Positions 45,795-52,984 of a stretch of 53,292 bases of DNA are shown here, one piece after another. The notes under the pieces were generated by a model, which worked only from the letters and a program-made list of their open reading frames with translations, searched no databases and was not told where the DNA came from. Origin of the DNA: a virus; the IMG/VR virus record IMGVR_UViG_3300032093_000188, positions 1-53,292 of that record; one strand, 5' to 3'. Position 1 is the stretch's first letter, and each line of letters begins with the position of its first letter. A program made the position numbers and the translations under genes.

Positions 45795-47026
45795 TGTACA
45801 CTTTCCAACAAATTTATAACAAGGCAACTCCACCAGCAGTTGGCGAAGGAAGCGGCATTTGTATTCCAGAAGACGCTACACTAACAATTTCAGCCCTTGA
45901 CAAGTATAATCAAACCGTTAACACTCGTTCTCAATATGGTGGACAGAATAATCTTACGTTTGATGTTGACGTTCGATACACTAACGGCTCTTTTGCTCCA
46001 AGCGGGGCGAATTTTGAAACGGGATTAATCGGTCCAACTTATGTTTTCTCAAAAGAGAAAAACATTCAAGCATTCAGCGGTGATCCTCAAAGAGCTTATC
46101 GTTTAACGTTTAAATTGAGAGAGCAATCGCCCACTTCAATGTCTAGCGGGAGATACACAATTTATCACAACGCTGCCGTTGTCAGCGGATTTTCAGGCGT
46201 TTTGGATGGAACAAGCGGCCCAAACAGACAAACTGGCAAGATTGATATTAGCTTGTATATGAGCGGCGCAGATTATTATGATGTTTCTAAATTTGAAATT
46301 TATTCGGGGGCGTCTCCTAGTTTCTCAGTAGTAACGGGAACTGGCGCTGGCGCAAACTTGCTAAAAAGCATTAGCATTTTTGAACAAAAAACCGCCTACA
46401 CCTTGACAATTAATGAGGGCGAGCAACCAGTTGATGGTAATTATTACCATTATAAGATTTTGCCGTATGACAACTTTGGATCGGGCGTTTTATTTACTGG
46501 CTATGCAAGCGGATTAATGTATAATGGAGAAATAGCGTCTCCGCCGATTAATAACTTGACGGGCCGTTCTGTTGTAATTTTACAGGATGGAGCGTATTGT
46601 ATTCATACTCTTCATACTGGCACAATTGTTGGATCGGATTATCAAATCTTGGATGTTGTGGCTAACATTTCTGGCAACATGAGAACTGGTGAGTATTATA
46701 ATCCTAATTTAAGCTCTTCAATTTCTCAAAGTGAGACTTATCCCTTCCGCACAATCAAATACACGGCCCAATTAACAGACGCGAGTGGTTTCTGCTCATC
46801 TAGGGAGATTCTGATTACAGACAATACTTTGTCAAGGATTTCGGGCCATTCTGGATTAAGCGTTTCTGAATACGCCGTTTCCGACACTGGAAACTTTACA
46901 AGGATTCTTGTTTCGGGCGAAGGAACTGGAATTTCTGATTACACTCGCGGCACGGGATATATTTATTTAATGGCTCAACTACAAAACCCTAACGGTCAAT
47001 ACAAACTTTGGAGGACTATTCTTTGA
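45794..47026 (+). CDS. tail-tip/fibre protein (410 aa), probable receptor-contact part
   Basis: Starts MYTFQQIYNKATPPAVGEGS one base into the gpJ stop (TAATG). Beta-rich throughout, high in Ser/Thr/Gly/Tyr (YTIYHNAAVVSGFSGVLDGT), as in fibre proteins. Position directly after J suggests it extends the gpJ fibre or is a separate receptor-binding subunit. No known domain. Confidence 0.75.
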   Translation: MYTFQQIYNKATPPAVGEGSGICIPEDATLTISALDKYNQTVNTRSQYGGQNNLTFDVDVRYTNGSFAPSGANFETGLIGPTYVFSKEKNIQAFSGDPQRAYRLTFKLREQSPTSMSSGRYTIYHNAAVVSGFSGVLDGTSGPNRQTGKIDISLYMSGADYYDVSKFEIYSGASPSFSVVTGTGAGANLLKSISIFEQKTAYTLTINEGEQPVDGNYYHYKILPYDNFGSGVLFTGYASGLMYNGEIASPPINNLTGRSVVILQDGAYCIHTLHTGTIVGSDYQILDVVANISGNMRTGEYYNPNLSSSISQSETYPFRTIKYTAQLTDASGFCSSREILITDNTLSRISGHSGLSVSEYAVSDTGNFTRILVSGEGTGISDYTRGTGYIYLMAQLQNPNGQYKLWRTIL

Positions 47027-47490
47027 TCGCTCAAAATAACTTTTATTTCTCGAACTCTAGTCGATTTTTAAGCCAATATTTGACTGGCGACTTTCCATTA
47101 ACAAATACGCCTTCGATTGTTTCTGGATTATCTATGGGGTTAAATAATGGTAAAAAATACCAAATAGACTACAACCTTCACTATTCTGGCTCTTCTACCA
47201 CGGAAGGGGTTTCGATAGGGTTTAGCGGCACGAATCAGGCTGTTTATGCGCGGGGAAATTTGCTAATCAATGATTACTCAAAATCGCCCAAAACCTACGC
47301 TGTTACTGGTTACAACCAGATGAACACAAGTGATCATGGGGATACCTCCGTGTCAAATATTTTGTTTAACGCTTTTGTGGTTAACGGGGATAATGCGTCA
47401 ACCCTTCACTTGCTCGCGGCAAAAGAAACTAGCGGGCCTAACACTGTTTCAATTACAGCGGGAAGTTGGGTTACTGTTACTGAGTATTAG
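47008..47490 (+). CDS. distal fibre or tail-tip protein (160 aa)
   Basis: No ATG: the frame opens at TTG 47008, and a second TTG at 47023 overlaps the upstream TGA as TTGA, which I consider the likelier start. Ser/Asn/Tyr-rich beta protein (FLSQYLTGDFPLTNTPSIVS, ITAGSWVTVTEY). Last gene of the tail operon. Confidence 0.65.
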   Translation: MEDYSLIAQNNFYFSNSSRFLSQYLTGDFPLTNTPSIVSGLSMGLNNGKKYQIDYNLHYSGSSTTEGVSIGFSGTNQAVYARGNLLINDYSKSPKTYAVTGYNQMNTSDHGDTSVSNILFNAFVVNGDNASTLHLLAAKETSGPNTVSITAGSWVTVTEY

Positions 47491-47647
47491 TCGGCGTAAA
47501 ACTCAAACCCAAAATCTTCAAAAATTGACCCTTCTTGTTGTGGGGAAGGGTGTTATAGGCTTTCTTCAATCGGCGGTAAACGCGGCGACTAGCGGGGTTT
47601 TCTGGATTGACGAGTTTGCGGATTTGTTTGGCGACGGTTTTTCTCAT
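47477..47647 (-). CDS. small basic protein (56 aa)
   Basis: ATG at 47647 encodes MRKTVAKQIRKLVNPENPAS, then RRVYRRLKKAYNTLPHNKKG; very basic and helical, likely nucleic-acid binding. TAA at 47477 gives a 14-nt convergent overlap with the last tail gene. Confidence 0.65.
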   Translation of the reverse strand: MRKTVAKQIRKLVNPENPASRRVYRRLKKAYNTLPHNKKGQFLKILGLSFTPTNTQ

Positions 47648-47652
47648 GGTTT

Positions 47653-47680
47653 ATATTAACTCGCGGCGAGCTTTTTGTAA
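47653..47680 (-). promoter_or_regulatory. promoter for the gene starting at 47647
   Basis: -35 TTACAA (47675-47680), 16-nt spacer, -10 TAATAT (47653-47658), 5 nt to ATG. Lies in the 3' end of thyX. Confidence 0.5.
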
Positions 47681-48420
47681 CCATTTGTTTTTACCATTTG
47701 ATAAACGCCGTATTTTTCGAGAAGAACCCTGTCCAAAACGTGACAATCATATGCATCCTCAAAATTGAAAAGCATTTTACTGATAATCGGACACTCTTGA
47801 ATAAAAATATCTCGAATCGCTTCTGCTACCAATCGGCACTCTTTTTGGGCCGTCTTGTGGAGACGCTGATTAAGCGTCGTAATCCAATCTCGAATTTTGC
47901 CGTTAAAATAAAGAGTTGTTTGAGTCGTTTCAGGGAGAATCATTCGGGCGCATTCTTTAGCTACTCCTTGATGAAGCAAGTCTTGATATAGGTCTTTTGT
48001 CATTTTCAAGCTAAAGGCAATAGCTTCTGACGCTAAAAGCGGCCTATTATTGTCTCTTGGATCAAAAACTTCCGTAGAGCTTTGACGATTATTCGCGCAC
48101 TGTTTTCTAATCTCAATAGGTTCAAATTCTGAAACGGCCTTGTATCTTTGGGAGAATTCCTGTGGAGAGAGGCTCCAATGTCGGAGAAGTTCGCGGCCAA
48201 TCGCTCTGCTGGTCACGATTTCAAACCCAAGATTACATGTTCCAAAAACGCTCCAATGGCCATTACTAATGCAATGTCTAAGAAGTTTGTGTGGTTCATT
48301 AAATAGCTCATTCGTTTCCCTAGAAGAGCTGATTCGGGCAATGCCCGTGATGATTTCGTCGATTGACTTTCCTTCGTATTCGTGAAGGCCGATGGTTTTT
48401 GTTAGTAGGCGGACTTGCAT
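47656..48420 (-). CDS. thyX: FAD-dependent thymidylate synthase ThyX
   Basis: 254 aa. Signature LLRHWSLSPQEFSQRY (residues 78-93) is the ThyX RHRxxSxxxxSxR motif with Trp for the second Arg. Other family blocks: LLRHCISNGHWSVFG, ALASEA-type ARMILPETTQTTLYFNG near residues 155-175. The enzyme converts dUMP to dTMP with methylene-THF and reduced FAD, supplying phage DNA synthesis. The upstream 48421-48509 interval is A-rich on this strand and has GCCGAAAATAA twice. Confidence 0.92.
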   Translation of the reverse strand: MQVRLLTKTIGLHEYEGKSIDEIITGIARISSSRETNELFNEPHKLLRHCISNGHWSVFGTCNLGFEIVTSRAIGRELLRHWSLSPQEFSQRYKAVSEFEPIEIRKQCANNRQSSTEVFDPRDNNRPLLASEAIAFSLKMTKDLYQDLLHQGVAKECARMILPETTQTTLYFNGKIRDWITTLNQRLHKTAQKECRLVAEAIRDIFIQECPIISKMLFNFEDAYDCHVLDRVLLEKYGVYQMVKTNGYKKLAAS

Positions 48421-48509
48421 TTTTATTATTTTCGGCCCGTTTCTTGGGGTTTTCGTTATTTTCGGCGGAAAGTTGTTATTTTGGGGATGGTTTGTGTGGT
48501 TTTTATTAT

Positions 48510-48845
48510 TTAGTCTTTCAACTCCACAATTTCAACTAGCTCCCACAACTTAGCGCGAAACTCTTTTTCTCTTTTTTCTGCCTGTGAGTAGTCATAGTTT
48601 TGGCGTTCTCGTCCATCTGCTCCAATATATTTTTCTGTTGGAGGATATTTGTATCTTTGTTCTTCATATGAAAAATGATTCAAAACAGCCGCTTTCGCAT
48701 GATTCATTGCTTTCCACGAGCTTTTGCCACTTGTCATAACTAGGTTTTTGCCTTTATACTTAGCAACGTAGGTTTTTAATTTCTTCTCCTTTTGAGAGGA
48801 AATCATGGAATCGAGAAGGGTTGGGAGTTCGTCTAGGGTTTTCAC
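48510..48845 (-). CDS. hypothetical basic protein (111 aa)
   Basis: GTG at 48845 overlaps the upstream stop as GTGA and is preferred over a GTG at 48881. Basic (QKEKKLKTYVAKYKGKNLVM) with a charged C-terminal helix (KREKEFRAKLWELVEIVELK). Unknown. Confidence 0.65.
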   Translation of the reverse strand: MKTLDELPTLLDSMISSQKEKKLKTYVAKYKGKNLVMTSGKSSWKAMNHAKAAVLNHFSYEEQRYKYPPTEKYIGADGRERQNYDYSQAEKREKEFRAKLWELVEIVELKD

Positions 48846-49006
48846 TTGTTTAGTTCTTCGATTAAGGCTTTCAGCATACACTTGACCTGATCGCTTTCGA
48901 TTTCAAAGTCATCATCTTCGTTATAGTAAAGGGGATATTTTTCCCACTTTGCTTCTTTGTATAACTGATTGGCGCGGGTTAGGACTTTTTCGTAGTCTAG
49001 GTTCAT
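48842..49006 (-). CDS. small acidic protein (54 aa)
   Basis: ATG at 49006 encodes MNLDYEKVLTRANQLYKEAK and an acidic ESDQVK-containing helix; TGA at 48842. Fills the interval between neighbours. Confidence 0.65.
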   Translation of the reverse strand: MNLDYEKVLTRANQLYKEAKWEKYPLYYNEDDDFEIESDQVKCMLKALIEELNK

Positions 49007-49007
49007 A

Positions 49008-49202
49008 TTAGAATTCCAGTTTTAATTGTTTTTCTACTTTTCTTTTGCCCGTTTCTACGTCTTCAAGAGTAACGGCCCAAATTGAAAATGTGTCAACATC
49101 TGTTCCCATTCCGCCGCGACCCATACATGGCTCCATTTTATATCCAAGGTATTCGCGGGAAATTTCGCGGAAGATTGGCTGTTTCTTAGAGAAGGGCCAC
49201 AT
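49008..49202 (-). CDS. hypothetical protein (64 aa)
   Basis: ATG at 49202 (MWPFSKKQPIFREISREYLG) rather than 49298. Short membrane-proximal-looking start, then GTDVDTFSIWAVTLEDVETG sheet. Unknown. Confidence 0.65.
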   Translation of the reverse strand: MWPFSKKQPIFREISREYLGYKMEPCMGRGGMGTDVDTFSIWAVTLEDVETGKRKVEKQLKLEF

Positions 49203-49203
49203 T

Positions 49204-49395
49204 TTATTCTCTGTCAAAAACCCTATCAAGTTTTGCCATTTCGATAAATTCAGGATCGTCGGCATAATATTCCTCAACTTCGGCGCGGGAAAAGCCATCT
49301 TCTTTTAGAATCGAGGCAAAGCATTCGCAAGTTACGCCATAAACGCCGTTTTCTTCTTCCAATTTGAGGATTTGGTTTTTTCGTTGTTCTGTCAT
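49204..49395 (-). CDS. hypothetical acidic protein (63 aa)
   Basis: ATG at 49395 (MTEQRKNQILKLEEENGVYG) overlaps the GNAT gene end by 4 nt. Acidic helix EVEEYYADDPEFIEMAKLDR. Confidence 0.65.
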   Translation of the reverse strand: MTEQRKNQILKLEEENGVYGVTCECFASILKEDGFSRAEVEEYYADDPEFIEMAKLDRVFDRE

Positions 49396-49835
49396 AGTGT
49401 TTTGGGGTTTTGGAGTTTTAACCAACAAACGCCGTCCTGTTTTAGGCCGAGTTTTTGGTATAATTTTTTTAGTTTGTCATTGTTTCGGGCCGATACTGAA
49501 CCCATGATTAGTGTATCATATGACTTGGCAAAGTCAAGCGCCGCTTTCAACAATTTCACGCCGTAACCTGTTTTTGATAGCCAAAGCATTTCTTGGAAGG
49601 CTGTTCGGTTGAACAGCGGATTGAACCCTGACTGTCCCAAAAATATGCTATCCAATGCTTCATTCGACCAACAGTGATAATTCCAAGTTAGTAATTGAGA
49701 GTTGGCGAGGGTTGCTAAACCTTCTTTGCTAATCGGCAAAACATGCCCCGCATTTTGGTTGTCAAAAAACCACTGCTTTTCAAGATTGTCTAGGAGCGTT
49801 AGGTATTCGGCGGGATTAGTGATTTTTCTAACCAT
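49392..49835 (-). CDS. GNAT-family acetyltransferase-like protein
   Basis: 147 aa. The alpha4-beta7 end VSARNNDKLKKLYQKLGLKQ DGVCWLKL is typical of GNATs (N-x-ka--ly-klGF), with an FQEMLWLSKTGYGVKLLKAA region taking the acetyl-CoA loop position. Substrate unknown; phage GNATs can modify host proteins or phage virions. A -10-like TAATAT ends 5 nt before the ATG, but no -35 is seen because the GC-rich element lies there. Confidence 0.7.
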   Translation of the reverse strand: MVRKITNPAEYLTLLDNLEKQWFFDNQNAGHVLPISKEGLATLANSQLLTWNYHCWSNEALDSIFLGQSGFNPLFNRTAFQEMLWLSKTGYGVKLLKAALDFAKSYDTLIMGSVSARNNDKLKKLYQKLGLKQDGVCWLKLQNPKTL

Positions 49836-49851
49836 GCATTATATTAACTCG

Positions 49852-49954
49852 CCTCCCACGAAACTTGCCGCACCCAACCTCGCCAAAGGCTCGGTGGGAG
49901 GGCTGGAGTTCTGCCAACCCCCCCCCCACAACTCCGCCAGTATTTTTTCGGCGG
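49852..49954. other. GC-rich structured element with C10 tract
   Basis: Between divergent genes. Perfect stem 49852-49859/49894-49901 (8 bp) with inner GCC-AAA-GGC, stem 49905-49910/49930-49935 with ten C (49918-49927) in the loop, and stem 49934-49938/49950-49954. GC content far above the surroundings. Could be a leader RNA, attenuator or recombination hotspot. Confidence 0.5.
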
Positions 49955-49984
49955 GGGAAATAGAAGAGAAAGTTAGCCTATCTT

Positions 49985-50230
49985 ATGACTCGCCTACCAC
50001 TTTACTACAGAGAAAACGAGGAAACTAAAAGAATTGGTTCTGTCGTTCTTCTGGACGATTCTAACATCGTCGTCACCAACCAATATATCGTTTTAGACGC
50101 TCAAAAACCGTATCTCGTCGCTCTCGATGGGCATAATGAAGATTTACGAGTCGTCGTTCGAGCTGATCCCGTGACAGTGGGACTAGACTTACCGCCATAC
50201 TTCTTCCGAATAGCACTTTCAGAGCATTAG
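49985..50230 (+). CDS. hypothetical protein, plus strand (81 aa)
   Basis: MTRLPLYYRENEETKRIGSV start and a credible beta fold (VLLDDSNIVVTNQYIVLDAQ). Codon use leans to GTC, CTC and CGA, unlike its neighbours. It overlaps the minus-strand frame 50073-50417, and only one of the two need be real. A further plus frame at 50259-50423 has AGGAG 5 nt before ATG. Confidence 0.5.
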   Translation: MTRLPLYYRENEETKRIGSVVLLDDSNIVVTNQYIVLDAQKPYLVALDGHNEDLRVVVRADPVTVGLDLPPYFFRIALSEH

Positions 50231-50417
50231 CAATTCTTTTCACGCCTTTAGGAGCTAGATGCCTCAAACCCTCCTCATCAACGCTGTCCGTGGAATTCAA
50301 GGCAGAACAATTTCGCTGCACCGAACAGCCGCAAGCGTCGGGCTGTGCGGGCGTTTGTTCGGCGGTTGTGGTTTCAGCGGCGATAGGCGGCTGTCGGTGA
50401 GCTGGGTCGGTGGGCAT
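50073..50417 (-). CDS. hypothetical protein, minus strand (114 aa)
   Basis: Starts 2 nt after the upstream gene's stop, as expected for this operon, with a Pro/Thr/Ala-rich leader (HRQPPIAAETTTAEQTPAQP) and a basic helical end. Antisense to the plus-strand frame 49985-50230. Confidence 0.4.
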   Translation of the reverse strand: MPTDPAHRQPPIAAETTTAEQTPAQPDACGCSVQRNCSALNSTDSVDEEGLRHLAPKGVKRIANALKVLFGRSMAVSLVPLSRDQLERRLVNLHYAHRERRDTVFERLKRYIGW

Positions 50418-50419
50418 TT

Positions 50420-50683
50420 TTAAATTTTGGTTTTATTTTCAGGGATAACATTTTCCGCACTGTTTGGGGCATGAGGATCAAAAAATGGCGTGTTTTCGGG
50501 CGGCAAACCTAATTGAGGAATTGGCGGAACTCCAAAATTAAATGGCGCGTCTTGAATTGAGCGGATTTCGATTTTTGGGCGAGTGCCTTCAATTTTTATT
50601 TCTTCTAACCGAAGATCAACAAATCTCCACCAAAAAACGGCCAAAAGTGCCAATAGACAAGGAAAAAAGTTCCAGTGTTTCAT
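50420..50683 (-). CDS. membrane-anchored protein (87 aa)
   Basis: N-terminal membrane helix (NFFPCLLALLAVFWWRFVDL), then a proline-rich exposed chain (NFGVPPIPQLGLPPEN). Possibly periplasmic. Unknown function. Confidence 0.7.
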   Translation of the reverse strand: MKHWNFFPCLLALLAVFWWRFVDLRLEEIKIEGTRPKIEIRSIQDAPFNFGVPPIPQLGLPPENTPFFDPHAPNSAENVIPENKTKI

Positions 50684-50686
50684 GTT

Positions 50687-51475
50687 TTAGGCAGTGAGAA
50701 TTTCAATCAACTTGCGACAATCAGCTACGGGAATGTCCTTATAGCTAGTCCATGTTACGTTAGTAACTTTTTTATACTTTTGTTCCGCGAAATGTTTTTT
50801 GAATTCGTCAAAGGATTTGAACTTTTTCTTGGCATGTTGCTCAAGAGTGTAGTTCGGATCGTAGGCATTTGGGGCGTTGTCCTGTTCTTCGTGAACAGCG
50901 TTTTTGCCCTTGAAAATTTCATCGTCACCAACAATGTTGATGTTTAAGAAATTGCGAACGCAGCGAACAAACGCCCGATTTTCGGCTTGAGTTTCTTTAA
51001 ACAGGTCACACATTGGGCCGCAGTTTTCGCTTGTGGAATTGGCAATTGATTGGAAATTTACATAACCGCCATCTGTTTCAAAATTAGGCAACCAATGAAT
51101 CGAACAAATAGCCGAAACTCCATTTGGGAGATATTCTAGTTTGTAATTTACATTGGAATACCCGCGTAAACGCGCCAATTCCTTATATCCGCCCAATTTA
51201 CAGAGAAGTTGATGATCTTCCAATCCTTCGATGGAGGTTGGAACTTCTTTACCCGCTCGCTCAAACCAGCCCTTATTTGGGTAGAGGAATTTTGGATTAA
51301 TCATGGCCCGCCAATCAACGAAAGCATCTGGCGTGAACTTGTAATCCACATTATCAAGCAACCCAAACTGGTTGCGTTTCAGTTTGAATGGGCCGTTCTG
51401 GTAATTTTCTGGATAGGTTCGAGGAAGAACGATTGTTTCAGGCTGTTCGGCGGCAGATGTTGTGTCAGTTGTCAT
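50687..51475 (-). CDS. hypothetical protein, possible Rad52/ERF-like annealing protein (262 aa)
   Basis: Middle region RLRGYSNVNYKLEYLPNGVS and strands around SIHWLPNFETDGG are followed by a helix AENRAFVRCVRNFLNINIVG, which has the beta-sheet-then-helix order of Rad52/ERF single-strand annealing cores. C-terminal VADCRKLIEILTA tail also recalls such proteins. The assignment is tentative; no catalytic motif exists to confirm it. Confidence 0.5.
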   Translation of the reverse strand: MTTDTTSAAEQPETIVLPRTYPENYQNGPFKLKRNQFGLLDNVDYKFTPDAFVDWRAMINPKFLYPNKGWFERAGKEVPTSIEGLEDHQLLCKLGGYKELARLRGYSNVNYKLEYLPNGVSAICSIHWLPNFETDGGYVNFQSIANSTSENCGPMCDLFKETQAENRAFVRCVRNFLNINIVGDDEIFKGKNAVHEEQDNAPNAYDPNYTLEQHAKKKFKSFDEFKKHFAEQKYKKVTNVTWTSYKDIPVADCRKLIEILTA

Positions 51476-51477
51476 GT

Positions 51478-52632
51478 TTAAATGTAAAAGTAAAAGTACT
51501 CAAAGTCAAGCCAAAAATCCTGACTGTCTAAAATTTGATTCGCCCGAGAGAATGGGATGTTTCTTTTGTAGTGAGCCACTGATGGGTAGATTTGGCCGTT
51601 GCTGATGATTTGTTTTTTCGTGAAGAATTTAGCGTCTTTGGGGATTTTGTCAAGCTCTTTTTCTTCGGGGTAGTCTAGTTCTTCTACAACGTAGTCGAAG
51701 AACTTTTCTCTCATCTGGGGCAGAATTTCTTTCTTTTCGCAGAAGATTAATACGTCTAGGCCGAGGTTTTTGGCCACTTTGAGATATTCTGCCGAAAAAC
51801 TTTCTAGAGAATTGGCCATTAGAATCAGTCGCCCAATGTTCGGGCGAAACTGTTTTAAGCCGTCTAGGGTTACGGGTTGTTTGGCGATAATGTGAGCCTT
51901 GTAGCCGTTCGCCAGCCAGTGAAACAAACACTGTTCGTTATGCTGCAAATCCATTCGGAAATGCAAGTAACCGTTTTTTAAAGCGGTGTTTTCTTGGAAA
52001 TGGTCTGGAACAATTTCCATTACGGGATTGTAATAATCTTCGCCGACACGAATTGTTTTCATGTTCAGTTGAACACCTTTACAGAGAAGGTCGAAAACTG
52101 CTTGACAAACCCTCTCAACCTTAATTGTGCGAATCATTTTGGGCGACTCGTTGGGTTGATAGGAGGGTTTGCGGTTGCCCCATTCAGGCTCTAGAATGAT
52201 TTTTTTATCGGCGGGCAACCAGTTTGTTGTCACCTGAGAAGAATATGTGTGACTAAACAAAACAACCGATGGAATTTCATAGGCCGCTGCAATGTGGGAG
52301 CACACGGAATCAATCCCCATGAACAAACTCGCTCGCTTCATTAAATAAAATGTCTGGCCCCATGATAACCCTAAAAATTGGCCGTCTGTTCCGTCAATGA
52401 TTGGATCGTTTTTGCCGCCAATTTGATAGATTCGATAGCCTAGTTTGTGAAGGACGGGTTTTAGGAGAGAGATAACTTCGGGGAAAAGCTCGTAATATTT
52501 CGAGGGCAGCTTGTTATCGTTGTGAATGAGAATGAACTTTTCCGCCGTGAGGGGGAAGAATTTTTCGTTTAGGATTGGTTTTTCTTTAGGGATAACGCCA
52601 AGAGCGGTTGCGTACACGGATTGAAGGTTCAT
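51478..52632 (-). CDS. GT9 (heptosyltransferase-like) glycosyltransferase, C-terminal half plus extension
   Basis: 384 aa. Residues ~25-150 match the donor half of GT9 enzymes: FILIHNDNKLPSKY, YRIYQIGGKNDPI, FYLMKRASLFMGIDSVCSHI and AAYEIPSVVLFSHT. GT9 adds heptose or related sugars to LPS core. The acceptor half is missing; a protein matching it is encoded upstream at the window edge. The remaining ~200 residues are an unclassified alpha/beta extension. Confidence 0.75.
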   Translation of the reverse strand: MNLQSVYATALGVIPKEKPILNEKFFPLTAEKFILIHNDNKLPSKYYELFPEVISLLKPVLHKLGYRIYQIGGKNDPIIDGTDGQFLGLSWGQTFYLMKRASLFMGIDSVCSHIAAAYEIPSVVLFSHTYSSQVTTNWLPADKKIILEPEWGNRKPSYQPNESPKMIRTIKVERVCQAVFDLLCKGVQLNMKTIRVGEDYYNPVMEIVPDHFQENTALKNGYLHFRMDLQHNEQCLFHWLANGYKAHIIAKQPVTLDGLKQFRPNIGRLILMANSLESFSAEYLKVAKNLGLDVLIFCEKKEILPQMREKFFDYVVEELDYPEEKELDKIPKDAKFFTKKQIISNGQIYPSVAHYKRNIPFSRANQILDSQDFWLDFEYFYFYI

Positions 52633-52647
52633 TCCTCTATAATAACT

Positions 52648-52902
52648 TTAGCCTGATGTAGAATGAATGCTCATATCAGCATTAATAAATCCAAATCCAG
52701 CATCAAGTTCGTCAACTGCGCTGCAAAAATCTATACCTCTTTTGTCCATGAGGTTATCAATATCTTCTTCAAGGCTTCTGTCGTAAACACGAAGATCGGA
52801 ATCTCCTATCGTAAACAATCCAATTCTTTTTGAGGGCGGATTCATTAATAGCTTCTCCACTCTATCAACCCAGATTTGTTCTTTTTTCGTTAGCTTTTTC
52901 AT
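52648..52902 (-). CDS. hypothetical protein (84 aa)
   Basis: MKKLTKKEQIWVDRVEKLLM start with an acidic alpha/beta body. It lies between the two GT9-like halves and has its own promoter. Confidence 0.7.
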   Translation of the reverse strand: MKKLTKKEQIWVDRVEKLLMNPPSKRIGLFTIGDSDLRVYDRSLEEDIDNLMDKRGIDFCSAVDELDAGFGFINADMSIHSTSG

Positions 52903-52907
52903 GTCTA

Positions 52908-52936
52908 ACTATGACAGATTTGAGCTAGATTGTCAA
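52908..52936 (-). promoter_or_regulatory. promoter for the gene starting at 52902
   Basis: -35 TTGACA (52931-52936), 17-nt spacer, -10 CATAGT (52908-52913), 5 nt to ATG. Confidence 0.55.
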
Positions 52937-52984
52937 GTTTTTTTTTGTTTTGCGGTGTTTTCCTGAGTGGGAAATTGGCCGTTT

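Noticed and set aside
47530-47560. hairpin ACCCTTC/GAAGGGT as a terminator of the tail operon
   Set aside because: On the plus strand it is not followed by a U-tract, and it lies inside the minus-strand gene 47477-47647.
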